NCBI GenBank assembly: GCA_024734495.1
Contig: JALMQS010000085.1
Span: forward strand, 14,918,048 to 14,982,047
Direction: 5' to 3'
DNA: 64,000 nucleotides
Origin: Forficula auricularia
Lineage: Eukaryota; Arthropoda; Insecta; Dermaptera; Forficulidae
The position numbers and the translations under genes are program-made. The notes under the pieces are model-generated. The model made no database searches. It saw nothing but the letters and a program-made list of their open reading frames with translations, and was not told the DNA's origin. Shown here one piece after another: positions 45,010-55,486 of this stretch (its first letter is position 1; the number at the start of each line of letters is the position of its first letter).

Positions 45010-45770
45010 ATAAAAATTTATAAAGAGAAACAAAGAGGTTGTCCTCTGCTTAATGCAAACAAACATACACACATATATTCCACGAGATACTGACCCTATG
45101 AAAATAATATTTATAATAAGACTGAAGTAATTTTTGGAGACGGACTGATAAGTGAAATTGAGTGGATATTGATGAGGCAGTCAAAAAAAGAAGATAATTT
45201 ATACTATCTTTTTATTCATAAACCGACGTTTCGGAGGCTATTTCCTCCTTCTTCAGGGTTTTGAAAATTCAGTGAAGGAAATCCATTCCAACATTCTTCT
45301 TTGTCTCCTCTTTCAGTGGCAGTAACAATAATATATTATATTTCATTCTCATCACTACACTATAATTTTTCTGAGAATGAAATACTTAAATTATTGTTAC
45401 TGCCACTGAAAGAAGAGATAGAAGGAATGTCGCATTGGATTTCCTTCAATGACTTCAAAACCCTGAAGAAGGAGGGATAGCCTTCGAAACTTCGGTTTAT
45501 GAATAAAAAGATGGTATAAATTATCTTCTTCTTTTTTGGACTGCCTCATCAATATCCACTCAATATTTATAATTAAAAAAGACTGATGATGAAGGCCAAC
45601 CCTTCGAAACTATAGTATCAAACAATAAATAATATGTATCCAATATATATTTGATATATATGTGTGTATGTTTATTTGAATAAAGTAGAGGACAACCTCT
45701 TTGTAAATCAACAACTCTGCTACTCTCGGCAAAATAAAAACTTTTCAATTATTATATAAAAATTTAACTT
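45010..45770. mobile_element. PLE-type composite: outer GAGGTTGTCCTCTGCTTAAT repeat with an inner foldback
   Basis: Outer ends are the GAGGTTGTCCTCTGCTT repeat and its inverse near 45,695. The inner foldback (45,160-45,555) has arms starting GATATTGATGAGGCAGTC and carries the AAACCGACGTTTCGGAGG hammerhead-like core in both orientations, plus a third core at about 45,578-45,612. The right end shares CTCTGCTACTCTCGGCAAAA with 48,107 and 53,756. Confidence 0.65.
45220..45261 (-). ncRNA. hammerhead-like ribozyme motif, well paired
   Basis: Minus strand: helix I AAACC/GGTTT (5 bp), CTGAAGA, extra A, helix II GGAGG/CCTCC, GAAAC, GTC. All helices are perfect; the only departure from the type I consensus is the extra A between A9 and helix II. 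Confidence 0.55.
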
Positions 45771-46204
45771 AAATTCATTCAGTATCTGAGAACTTGTAAA
45801 CATTTAATGAAATCAATAATGAATAATTTTCAAATGTTATTTATATTTTACCACGTGTCTGATCGAGGCCGGCCTTAGCCATCCGGGCGAGATATCCTTC
45901 AGCGCCCTTTATCTCTTATAATTAGCTATCATTTTGATCACGAGTCGCGGGTAAAATCAATGTTTTCATTCAAGAAAAACGCGCATAACAGAGTCTTAAA
46001 ATTATGATACATTAGTAAAAATTACCTTATTTTGAGACTATTTTATTAGAAATATCAGCTTTCTTCGAATTTTGTTTGAAAATATTTTTAACCCCCCCCC
46101 CTCTTTTTGGTCACGATCAATTTCAAATAGTGACTCTTTTAGGTATAAGGATTATATAGGGTGTATATGTGAAAATTCGTACAAATTTATTAACGGGTTT
46201 AGAC
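45771..46204. other. intergenic DNA
   Basis: No gene. GGCCGGCCTTAGCCAT at 45,868-45,883 looks like a hAT-type end but has no partner. Confidence 0.35.
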
Positions 46205-46224
46205 CAGGGTTGTCCAACCATTTA

Positions 46225-47081
46225 TAACTTTTAAGCAATTAGGTGTTGGTTCTAGGTGAAAAATTTGAATATAATAATAAAACTTGAGCAAGATGCGAGG
46301 TAGGTTTCATAAAAAAGAAATAAAACTAAATTGAGTTTTGAATTCGATATATTTCGGAGGTGAGCCCATCATGAGGAGTCAAAGTAAACTGATTATACAA
46401 TAGAAAAATAATTTTAAAAATAACAATTTTTTAAATATTTTTTGAAATGTATGTGGTGAGGGGAAAGTAAGGGTAAGAGGAGAAGTTGTTCTAAGAATTA
46501 ATATTTTCGACAAATGGAAAAATTGAGTTTTGAACCAGCTGAAAGGAAGATATACCTACTATTATAATAATAAAGACGTGACAGGGTACACATGGAAGTG
46601 ACTGAGAGGGTACAATTACCTTAATATATTCAATGTGTAAACAATAGAAGGAATGTTTAGTTAATTTATTATAATATATAATCAATAATTGTATTTTTAT
46701 GGACTTCTAATTGGTTATTTAAAATATTTGAATTATTTGATAGGGCTATTTTAATTTCTGTTGATTCTAAGAGATCAAATTTAAGGCCTTTTCTTTCGAA
46801 ATGAATGGGGATAGGGTTATTATTAGAGGTGGAATGATTGAATTCATATAAATGAATTGCGAAGGCTGAGGTCGAATCTAAATTAATGTTATCGGATCTA
46901 TTGAGACGATTAAGATCTCCACATACATTTCAAAAAATATTAAAAAAATTGTTATTTTTAAACATATTTTTCCATTGTATAATCAGTTTACTTTGACTCC
47001 TGATGATGGGCTCATCCCCGAAATATTTCGAATTCGAAACTCAATTTTGTTTTATTTATTTTTGCTCAAGTTTTATTATTA
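46225..47081 (-). mobile_element. Penelope-like element, truncated, with inverted terminal repeats and 12-bp target duplication
   Basis: TCCAACCATTTA lies on both sides (46,213-46,224 and 47,082-47,093). The arms (about 46,258-46,453 and 46,924-47,081) are inverted copies, each with a hammerhead-like core; the plus-strand one at 46,996-47,032 reads CTGATGA, extra T, GGG..CCC, GAAA. Between them lies the C-terminal end of the PLE protein on the minus strand. The outer arm ends are GCTCAAGTTTTATTATTA. Confidence 0.82.
46669..46923 (-). pseudogene. PLE protein C-terminus (GIY-YIG endonuclease region), fragment
   Basis: From 46,923 the minus strand is open for 84 codons to a TAA at 46,669. It includes DLNRLNRSDNINLDSTSAFA, IHLYEFNHS and IHFERKGLKFDLLESTEIKI. 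The pattern F-A-x-H-L...H...E-R-K-G-x-K-x-D-L-L-E-x-x-E-I matches the end of Penelope-like proteins, where a GIY-YIG nuclease follows the reverse transcriptase. The catalytic GIY and YIG parts are cut off by the palindrome arm. The hammerhead-like motif lies about 300 bases after the stop in the same direction. The ORF at 46,491-46,685 on the same strand is unrelated. Confidence 0.7.
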
Positions 47082-47629
47082 TCCAACCATTTAGCTTACT
47101 TGGCCAACATTTAAAGAAAAAAATTTCTCGGGCCGCAGATAAAATATAGTAATATGTATTAATGTATTAATATTTGTTAATCAAAAAAGATAGTTAATAC
47201 TGTAGAATAATAATATCCATCATAACAAAAATTTTATTTTTGGAATCATTAATTATCCAAAAAATTTTAAATTTGTATTTAAATGTTTACCTTGTCTATC
47301 ATGATGGTTTGAACATTTTTCAAAAAGCAGTTGTCAAAAAATACACAAAACGCGACACCAATAAAACACTAATATTAAGCAGTGCTGCTAGACTCGAAAT
47401 GAAATAAATGCATTTCAATGCAAAAAACAGAGCAAAGAGAAAAGAATCCCGTTACTTGATTAGATATCAGAAAAGAAAATAATTCCAGATAAAATAAAAA
47501 TGTATTCAAGACATGCCCAATTGGTTTGAGATTGTTTTTAAAAAACTAATGTGTGCTTCAAGTGATTTTCACTTAACTTTTCGTCATTAATTAAAAATCA
47601 ACATTTTAGAGAAATAAACTTTTAAATAA

Positions 47630-48145
47630 ATCCACAAAGAGAAACAAAGAGGTTGTCCTCTACTTGATGCGAATAAACATACAAACATATATATATATAG
47701 TAGATGAAATATCTGTATATATATTATTTATTTGTTTGAGACTATAGTTTCGAAGACTTGGTCTTCATCATCAGTCTTTTTTAATTATAAATGTTTGCTT
47801 TTCATGGAGTCAATATCGTATGGATATTGAAAATTTAGAATTTAGAAAATTTAGAAGATTTATTGGTTCTAAGCTGACCCCCAGTGAGGAAGGAACACCA
47901 AATTTTCAATATCCATACGATATTGACTCCATGAAAAACAAACATTTATAATTAAAAGACTGATGATGAAGACCAAGTCTTCGAAACTATAGTCTCAAAC
48001 AAATAAATAATATATATACAGATATATCATCTAGATATATATGTGTGTATGTTTATTTGCATCAAGCAGAGGACAACCTCTTTGTTTCTCTTTGTGAATC
48101 AACAACTCTGCTACTCTCGGCAAAACAAAAACTTTTCAATTTTAA
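47630..48145. mobile_element. PLE-type palindrome with outer GAGGTTGTCCTC repeat
   Basis: Arms about 47,630-47,835 and 47,905-48,090 are inverted, with hammerhead-like cores on the minus strand (47,740-47,774) and plus strand (47,957-47,997), outer GAGGTTGTCCTCTACTTGAT ends and a centre with TGGAGTCAATATCGTATGGA. The centre contains a short direct repeat of AAAATTTAGAA. The right end extends into CTCTGCTACTCTCGGCAAAA. Confidence 0.68.
47957..47997 (+). ncRNA. hammerhead-like ribozyme motif (GAAAC TATA GTC type)
   Basis: CTGATGA, extra T, helix II GAAGAC/GTCTTC, GAAAC, loop TATA, GTC. Helix I is short and imperfect here. Relatives: 45,578 (+), 47,740 (-), 53,595 (-), 62,240 (+). Confidence 0.45.
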
Positions 48146-48974
48146 ATAAATAGTTAATAAATAAAATAATAAATAATCATCTAATTGTAATAAATTCTAT
48201 CACAAATTTACAAAATCAAATCAAGTTTTACAGATGTTAGGACCAATTATTATTATTGGTTAAAAATAAATACTACCCAATCATACAATCGCCAAAAGAT
48301 ATTTTGACTAAATAATTAATATCTTTAAAAATATGAATCTTCAATATACGAGGTTTTATTGTAGAAATTTTATTTACTGAAATAATAAATATTTTAGAAA
48401 ATTTAAATACAAGATGAAGATTGGTATTTAAAAATAAGAACTTGATTATTTTTTTACCTATTAGTGAACTTCTAATTTTACATTTCGGAAATTTTATTTT
48501 TGGAAATAGCTCTAGTGCCTATATGTAAATACTACATATCATAAAGGTACCCAATGAATATTATGAATCCTGTAATATTTGTTTCTGGGTAGATAATTAT
48601 TATAAAATTCTAATAAAGAGACATTACATTTTTCTTCAGATCAGAATCTAATTGTATTTCTTTCTATACATTCAATCAGAAAGTTAGCAGGTAAAAAATT
48701 TATATCTAACGAAAATGGAGTAAAAAATAGTAATTATTTTTCCCCAAATCTTAAAATCTAGTTCCAGATTGAAAACTTAAAATTATCACTTTTATTTTTT
48801 GAAAACTTTTCAGTTGATTTTCAGGTTTCTTATTTTAGAGAAAAAAAATAATCACACCAAATTGTATCAGATACAATTTCTAATAAGTACCTACATATAT
48901 TGTTTTAAATAAATTGATGATTTTAAGTTGGGGTCCTTTCATTGCAGTGCTGGGCCACGGGTTAGACAGCCCTG

Positions 48975-51011
48975 GTCTAGAGCTTATATTGATAGTTCTA
49001 TTTTTTTCGAACACCCTTGCCCAATTTTGGCACCCGAAAAAAATAATAACTCTCTTTTTTATTATAGGTTCATTTTATAGTATATTTCACTGCAAACTAG
49101 AAAAATAGGAAATGAGCGCATGTGAGAGATGGCCGTAAAATTTTAAACATTATTATGAGAAATATTCATTTAACGAAGACGCCTATGGGGTAGGCTAATA
49201 CGTTCCAGGGGCGTCTTTCGGTTGCATAGATACAGGCGGAGAGCTTTCCTAGACTCATCTACCTGGCTTTAATTAAAAGCAATATATTAATATTATTTTA
49301 GACTTTGAATCCAGGTAAAAAGGTCGAATTTTATTTTCAGCCAGAATTGAACAAAATTGAAATAACTCAAAAAATAAATAAATATAGTGAGAAACTCTTT
49401 CAAAAAAATCGTTGATACAACTTCGAAAATATTTCTGAATGAGAATTTGAATGGAAATTAAGATCTAACAATTACCCAAATAATATAATACGAAAACACA
49501 TGAAAAATTTTAAGGTAATTTCACAAATGTAAAAATTCAGGAAGCCTTCGAAACTTGGAATATAAGTCATTAAAAGCATAATAAACACACTTAAAATTTA
49601 AACCACACCAAACATGAAATAATTCCAATTAAATTGAATTTTATTACATATGGTAGATTGGGAAAGGGTGTTAAAATGATCATTATTTTATTTTATTTCA
49701 TTGAAGGACTTTCACCATCTTGATGAAAAACTAATATTTGTTAGAATAATATATTCGGAGTAACTTAAAAAAAAAATGAAATTATTTACCTCGTAGTTTT
49801 GATAAAAAATTAAAAAAAAACATATTTGGGAGATTATTTTTAGTGGAGGGGATATAAGATCAATGGCTCGCAAACGATACATTCATAAAGAGGATATAGT
49901 AGTGTGAGAAGTACAGTCACGTTAAAAAAACCTAACCTAAAATTTTAGCACCGTTCATATGTATAGAGTGGTTAAGAGGCTAAAACTTGTTGTGAGGATT
50001 GTCGCGAAAGAACTACCTTAAGATAAATATGATTGAATCAAACAAAGAAAAAATTACGCTTTCATGAAATTACTATATTTGGGATGTATCAATAGTTGCT
50101 TCAAAAAATATTAATGGAAACAACATCAATACAAATTTGCCACTAACAACCAAATAAAAAATATTTTCAAGTCCACAAATACCAAGGATGATAATCAATT
50201 CAATATAATAATTATATATATAATATCCCAGATTAATTTGCAGCAACGCTAACGCAATGCTGCCGACAGGGGGTGCTGATGCCGTCGGCAAATTTGAAAT
50301 ATAATTGTAATTTGAACTCGAATTTTGAAATGAAAGACTCCAATTGATTTTAAATTAAGAAACATTAAATATATTGATAATTATTCCTCCCCCTCTCCCC
50401 TTAACACTCAAAAATTAAATATTCAATTCGCTTTTCTTTGCGCACAGAAGGAGAAATTAATTACATCTTAATTGATTTACATTTTTTATATTATTTGTTT
50501 ATTTTTTAATAATTTTTTAAAAATCTAAATTTTGTTATTCTTTTTTTTTTTGATTTTTACAAAATTGAACGACTTAAAACACACATGTCCGAGTTTCTCA
50601 TGGCAATACTGGAGCAGCCTGTCATACAAACAACACCTGATCTCTTTTAAATATTTGGAGCCTTATATCGATTATCGATACCAAATTTAAAAAAAAAAGA
50701 TATAATATAATTCTCCTCCTCCCACGATCCCACTTATTTAAATAAATATATTTCAATACAAAAAATATCACAATGCTGTAGATTATAGAAAAAAATACTT
50801 CCAGATTCATATCTAGAGCCTCATTTCTGTAGCTGTGTAAGGATGAAAATGAGGTGAAACTTTTAAGAGACTATGTATTTTCGGTAGTTTACAAGTATAG
50901 ATTTCGAGTGTGGTTTTTTAAGTGGAATAAAATTTTTGGACCGAGACACCGCCCGTCAGGGCACCAGCTCCGGAGGGCCGAGCTTCGAGGGCGTGCCGAA
51001 GGAGCGCACGA
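48975..51011. other. intergenic DNA between the duplication units
   Basis: No supported gene. Bases 49,260-49,340 share sequence with the repeat at 7,910-7,990. A 7-bp hairpin TGCCGAC/GTCGGCA lies at 50,261-50,290. A GC-rich island at 50,940-51,008 contains the hairpin CGTGC/GCACG inside GAGCTT/AAGCTC and stands out from the surroundings; its origin is unknown. Confidence 0.4.
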
Positions 51012-51318
51012 AAAGCTCGTTTATAAATATCAGTGTAAATGCAACAATACTAATATATTGGTACAAAAAAAAATCAAAGTATGTACCAATATGATCTCAA
51101 TGTCAGAAATAAAAATATTAACCACTCAGCCTTAATAGAACATCTTAAAAACGGGGCATGAACTCAACAAAGATAATTTTAAAACTATTTATAAAGAAAA
51201 TAACAACTACAAAAGATTCTTTGTTGAGAGCCTCTTTATCAACAATGTACCCAACACCTTAAACAAACAATAAGATTCCAAGTTCGCTGACTTCTATCAA
51301 AATACTTGGAAGACATGA
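51012..51318 (+). pseudogene. PLE GIY-YIG endonuclease region with a frameshifted C-terminus
   Basis: VYKYQCKCNNTN (GIY-like part with the C-x-C seen in many PLEs) is followed, after a frame change, by YIGTKKNQSMYQYDLNVRNK, then INHSALIEHLKNG, and after another one-base shift HELNKDNF, YKENNNYKRFFVESLF and NNVPNTLNKQ. An in-frame TAA at 51,269 precedes SKFADFYQNTWKT and a TGA at 51,316-51,318. The order YIG, EH, GH, KRxxxES matches PLE nucleases, which nick the target. A canonical hammerhead follows 226 bases later. The same C-terminal tail (TEFADFYNGAWKI) occurs on the minus strand at about 62,013-62,055. Confidence 0.72.
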
Positions 51319-51543
51319 TTCTTAATGTGTTTCTATTTTTGAATCAAATTGCTAGATTTAAAATAGAAATATAATTTGACAGGAAAGTATATTTTCCTGT
51401 CAAACTATAGTTTCAGTTCATGACTATCGTTTGTTGTAAATATATAGATAGCTGTATAATTTTCTGAATAGTTTTTTCAACAAGTTATTTTTCCTTTTCT
51501 ATTGCTATGTTTTTAAATTAAATCTTTTGTAATTAAGAAATAT

Positions 51544-51573
51544 CTGATGAGCCAAACTTTGGCGAAACTAGTC
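51544..51573 (+). ncRNA. canonical type I hammerhead ribozyme core (PLE terminal repeat)
   Basis: CTGATGA, helix II GCCAAA/TTTGGC closing on a single C (or GCCA/TGGC with a 5-base loop), GAAAC, TA, GTC. No extra base, so every conserved core nucleotide of the type I consensus is present. Helix I is weak (about two to three pairs). It follows the PLE protein relic at 51,012-51,318, as reported for Penelope-like elements. Confidence 0.75.
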
Positions 51574-51825
51574 ATTTGACCTTTTAAATTTGAATAAAAA
51601 TGTTTTGAACACTAATTAATTTGTTTTATCATTTGTATATGAAGGAGTTTACCCGAAAATCACAAAAAATCATAATTTCTCCCTTCTAAAAATTCAATTT
51701 GTTTTAAAAATTGAAATAATTTTTTTTTCATCGTTTTGACCCACTTATTATGAACAAAGTTTTGAAAATAAACGTAATTTTTAAATAATATTAATAAACA
51801 TGTAGGTTCCTAATTTGACCATTTA
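51574..51825. other. PLE terminal repeat remainder and AT-rich DNA
   Basis: No gene. AAATTTGAATAAAAATGTTT follows the ribozyme; the duplication unit 2 begins near 51,826. Confidence 0.4.
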
Positions 51826-52100
51826 AACCTTATTTTTTTAGAGAATTATTTGTTTAATTTCTAATTTAACGATGAAATTTTAATTTATTTTACTTTTTCG
51901 AGAGTCTATAATTTACTATAATATAAATTATTCAAAATTGTCCTCTGAAAGATAATTTACTTATCTATATTAGTTGAAGGCGACATTGATGGAATTGGAA
52001 TTGGCCATCAAGAGAGAATATAACCCATGGGTTATAAATAGTGATGATAGATCATTAAATCAAACGTCATACCTTAATAGGAACTTGTGAAAATAAATTC

Positions 52101-52549
52101 TAGAAAAAAATACAAATTACTTTTCAAATTGAAAAGCTGTGTTCCACGAGGCGTTAGTTGTTTTTACACAGATATATGGGACCTACTTTTTAACGCCAGT
52201 TTCGAACGGCTAATTTGGAGAGGTGACTAGGCAATTATAATCTTGGTAGGTTGCCATTACTTTCCAATTGCTTTATTACTTGAACAAAACTATTGAAATT
52301 AAATAAGTATAAATTGTTACATGCTTCCATCACTGACTCTGTGAACCCTGAAGAAGAAGAAGAAAATCTCCTCCGAAACGTCACATCGGTTCAAAAAGTG
52401 TAAAATAATATTTATTTAACAATGGACTGTCAATCATTTAATCGTTAATTTTATATCTCTCAATCCATCTGCGAAAAAATCTAGTATTTTAATATTTATA
52501 AAGTTTAGTGAAAGCGGTGTTGGTTTATAGTGAAACATATTAAACACAG
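52101..52549. other. AT-rich DNA with one degenerate hammerhead-like motif
   Basis: At 52,346-52,395 CCTGAAGAAGAAGAAG is followed by TCCTCCGAAACGTC and CGGTTC; helix II is poorly paired. No gene. Confidence 0.35.
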
Positions 52550-52856
52550 GAATTATTTAACGGGTTATAGTGGTGTTTCACAAAGTGGAAATAAAATTAA
52601 AATAATTAAAATCTTTTAAATTATTTTGGAGATTTTTTTATTTATCTCTATACATATTTCGGGCTACGAACCCTTTATCAGGAGGTTTAACAGAAAACGT
52701 TTTCTGTTAAACCTCCTGATGAAGGGTTTGTAGCCCGAAATATGTATAGAGATAAATAAAAAATCTCCAAAATAATTTAAAAGATTTTTTAATTATTTTA
52801 ATTTTATTTCCACTTTGTGAAACACCACTATAACCCGTTAAATAATTCCTGATTTT
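52550..52856. mobile_element. PLE-type palindrome with opposed hammerhead-like motifs
   Basis: Arms of about 140 bp meet at AGAAAACGTTTTCT (52,692-52,705). Outer ends are GTTATAGTGGTGTTTCAC and its inverse. The arms are almost identical; the plus-strand motif is at 52,713-52,751. Confidence 0.7.
52713..52751 (+). ncRNA. hammerhead-like ribozyme motif (extra A before helix II)
   Basis: CTGATGA, extra A, helix II GGG/CCC, GAAA, AT-rich helix III, A17. Helix I pairs CTC with GAG. An inverted copy is at about 52,643-52,686. Confidence 0.45.
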
Positions 52857-53489
52857 AATATATATTTTAGAAAAGGAATTGATTAGGTAAATGGAGTAAA
52901 TTGCTGGTTAACTATTTATTATTCTATTTTAAGATCTCAAATGCAATATTAATGTTTGAGAAAGGCATGGCCTTGGCTATTGCTCAGGGGCCCCATGGTA
53001 ATCCGAGGAATGTTTAAGAACCTAAGGAGAGTCGAGTTCGAACCTTAGTCGAGGTCAGACGTGTTTTTGTTTTTTTCTCTCTTTTTGGAATTCTGTCAAG
53101 TGAAATCACCAGGTGAGTTTATATTTATATTTCTTGTTTCTCGTAAAATTTTAATAAATTGGAAAAAAGAAATAATGGAGGAGTTTAACGAGGGATCAAA
53201 ACTTTAGAACAGAATATTGGTGTGATAATGCACTGTTAAAAATCGTAACTTTACTATATGTTTACAATACAAATTGATAGGAAATTTAAAAGATTGCGTA
53301 TAGTAAAAAAAAAAAAAATCACATTAACTCATTGCAAAAATACAAAAATAAATTGTAACTTTCCTTTCATCTTGTATTAATTAGATTTGTATTGTAATCT
53401 TAGAAAACTATATTGAACTTTCCAATAAAATATGTTTGTTAAAGTAAAAATTCTTTTGTCATTTCAAAATAAAATAAAATAGTAGCATG

Positions 53490-53805
53490 TAACACAAAGA
53501 GAAACAAAGAGGTTGTCCTATGCTTGATGCAAATAAACATACACACATATATATCGAGATGATATATCTGTATATATATATATTATTATGTTGAGACTAT
53601 AGTTTCGAAGACTTGGTCTTCATCATCAGTATTTTTTAATTATAAATGTTTGTTTTTCCTGGAGTCAATATCGTATGGATATTGAAAATTTGGTGTTCCT
53701 TTATGTGTGTATGTTTATTTGTATCAAGCAGAGGACAACCTCTTTGTTTCTCTTTGTGAATCAACAACTCTGCTACTCTCGGCAAAACAAAAACTTTTCA
53801 ATTAG
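53490..53805. mobile_element. PLE-type repeat, shorter relative of 47,630-48,145
   Basis: It shares the GAGGTTGTCCTATGCTTGAT left end, the minus-strand core at about 53,595-53,632 and the right end CTCTGCTACTCTCGGCAAAA, but lacks the second core; the centre joins directly after GGTGTTCCT. A deletion derivative. Confidence 0.62.
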
Positions 53806-54273
53806 TATCAAGTAAAATTACAATGCTCATATTGTAAAATTATAAATATTTAAAAAAAATGTTTAGTAAAATTACACATATTGTTAATTTTACTAAGCAG
53901 TTCACCTATAAAAGTTTAGAAAAATTACATTAGACATTTTTTTATAGTAAATAAGAAATTGTTTACAGTGTAGAGGATAGATTATCAAAATTTGAAAATA
54001 AAATATGGAACATTGAACTAAATAAAAAATATATTAATAAATCAGGGGTGCGCCACCCTAGCTTCATGACAACCCCTACTTCCGAGTTTCATTAAATGTT
54101 ATCCCCCTCCACCCCTCACATTAAAATGCAACATGCAAACTAGTAATTTTTAATTTAAAATGTAATGGAAAACAAAATATGGTTATTTAGTAAATATATT
54201 GGTGCTTTTACCGATAAATTGAAAATAATTTATTTAATTCATAAGAATTTTGCTGGCTTGGTGTGTACTGAAT

Positions 54274-54500
54274 ATATTAATTTTTTATTGTTAAGGATAA
54301 ATAAATTGAATTGCTTCTTTCAAGTAATTTATTTTATTATTCAAATGATTAATCCAAATATTTCGAGAGCGCTCTCGGCATCTCTTCTTCAGTGGAAACT
54401 GTGGGACCACACATTAACCATTTGAATAATAAAATAAATTACTGGAAAGAAGCAATTCAATTTATTTATCTTTAACAATAAAAAATTTATTTAATATTTA
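54274..54500. mobile_element. palindromic element with a hammerhead-like motif
   Basis: Arms of about 75 bp (TTTATTGTTAAGGATAAATA and its inverse) flank a centre with the motif. The peptide of the frame at 54,165-54,425 has no significance. Confidence 0.62.
54353..54396 (-). ncRNA. hammerhead-like ribozyme motif (extra A before helix II)
   Basis: Minus strand: helix I TCCA/TGGA, CTGAAGA, extra A, helix II GAGA/TCTC (GC-rich hairpin GAGAGCGCTCTC beside it), GAAA, AT helix III. It is unlike the other families in sequence but has the same architecture. Confidence 0.45.
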
Positions 54501-54724
54501 AAAAAATTAATTATATAATTTTAAATACAAAACTGATTAAAGACAAATTATTCTTTAACGGAGAAAATGATGGAAAGCAGCCCAAGGATAATGAAAAATA
54601 CAATTTAGAATGAAATAAATTTATTGGAAAGCCTTTTTCATCCTGCACTGAACCAGCCTTGGACAGGCCCTGAGCCCATCTCTCCAAAGAGAAAATTATT
54701 CTAATTGTATCCCTTAACATTTTT

Positions 54725-55180
54725 ATTCTACCACAACAGGAGGCATGGTCAAGTTTAATAATCGTGCATGAAAAAAGTGTTTTTTTGCTTAATTTTTTCG
54801 AAATATCTCAAAAACGGCTGAAACGATTTTGATAAAAAAATTAGCAAAACCATGACATTTTGGTCTGCAACAAAGCCTTATAGAATGATAATCGAAAAAA
54901 TTATATTTTACGAAATATTAATTGTTTAATCAAAATGTCTGTAAGAATGTTACTTAGCACGTTACTAAAAATGAGTGTGGATTTAAAAACAAAATTTCCC
55001 ATGTAGTTTTTTCTATTGAGATTAAGAGCTGATTAGATTTTGGTTGAATTAATTGGCGGAGTGGTTGAAAATATAATAAAATTTTCAAACACCAAGAAAA
55101 ATGAAATTTACGATAAAAAGTTGCTATAATAAAAAATAAAGTCATTAATTCTTTCGGGGGACTAAAATGGGGGGAGGGTG
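54725..55180. repeat. family F repeat fragment
   Basis: AATAATCGTGCATGAAAAAA, AAATATCTCAAAAACGGCTG and GAGCTGATTAGATTTTGGTT match 27,954-28,310. Diverged and truncated. Confidence 0.6.
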
Positions 55181-55391
55181 TTAAAAAAATAGAATAATTA
55201 ATAAAGTCCTAGACCCTTTAATTGATTTGTACGAAATGCGCATATACACTCTTTACGACCTTATGAAAGTGACCTACTGTAAAAAATCGATAGTAGTGAT
55301 GGTGGCGACTGGAGGGGAAACGGCTGACCTGACTAGAGATATCCCCACTCCTGCCTTGCAAGTTTACCTGTTCCTTCTTATTTCCTTGGAA

Positions 55392-55486
55392 TAAACACTG
55401 TGTTTATTAAAGTGGAATTGCATGCAGTTTGAATAGAAAGTTTGTGTCAGGTGAAGTGTGAAATTTGCAGCGAATAATAAATATAG
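55392..55486 (+). other. putative non-coding first exon of SDR gene copy 2
   Basis: Conserved with 17,092-17,192 (TGTTTATTAAAGTGGA, CAGTTYGAATAGAAAGTTT) and ending ATAAATATAG followed by GTAAG. The first intron would be about 5.8 kb, ending at the acceptor at 61,270-61,271. Confidence 0.48.

Larger units (their letters stand above)
46205..48974. mobile_element. hAT-like element (2.8 kb) expanded by nested PLE insertions
   Basis: Ends CAGGGTTGTCCAACC and GGGTTAGACAGCCCTG; flanks GTTTAGAC and GTCTAGAG agree at 6 of 8. Interrupted left-end sequence resumes after the PLE at 47,082 (CCAACCATTTAGC then TTGGCCAACATTTAAAG and TCTCGGGCCGCAG). A second PLE-type repeat lies at 47,630-48,145. No hAT transposase is seen. 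Confidence 0.68.

Noticed and set aside
50854..51135. 93-codon frame at the GC island
   Set aside because: It joins the GC island with a frame-shifted part of the PLE nuclease; no single gene supports it.
54165..54425. 86-codon frame
   Set aside because: Composition-driven and overlaps the palindromic element; no motif.
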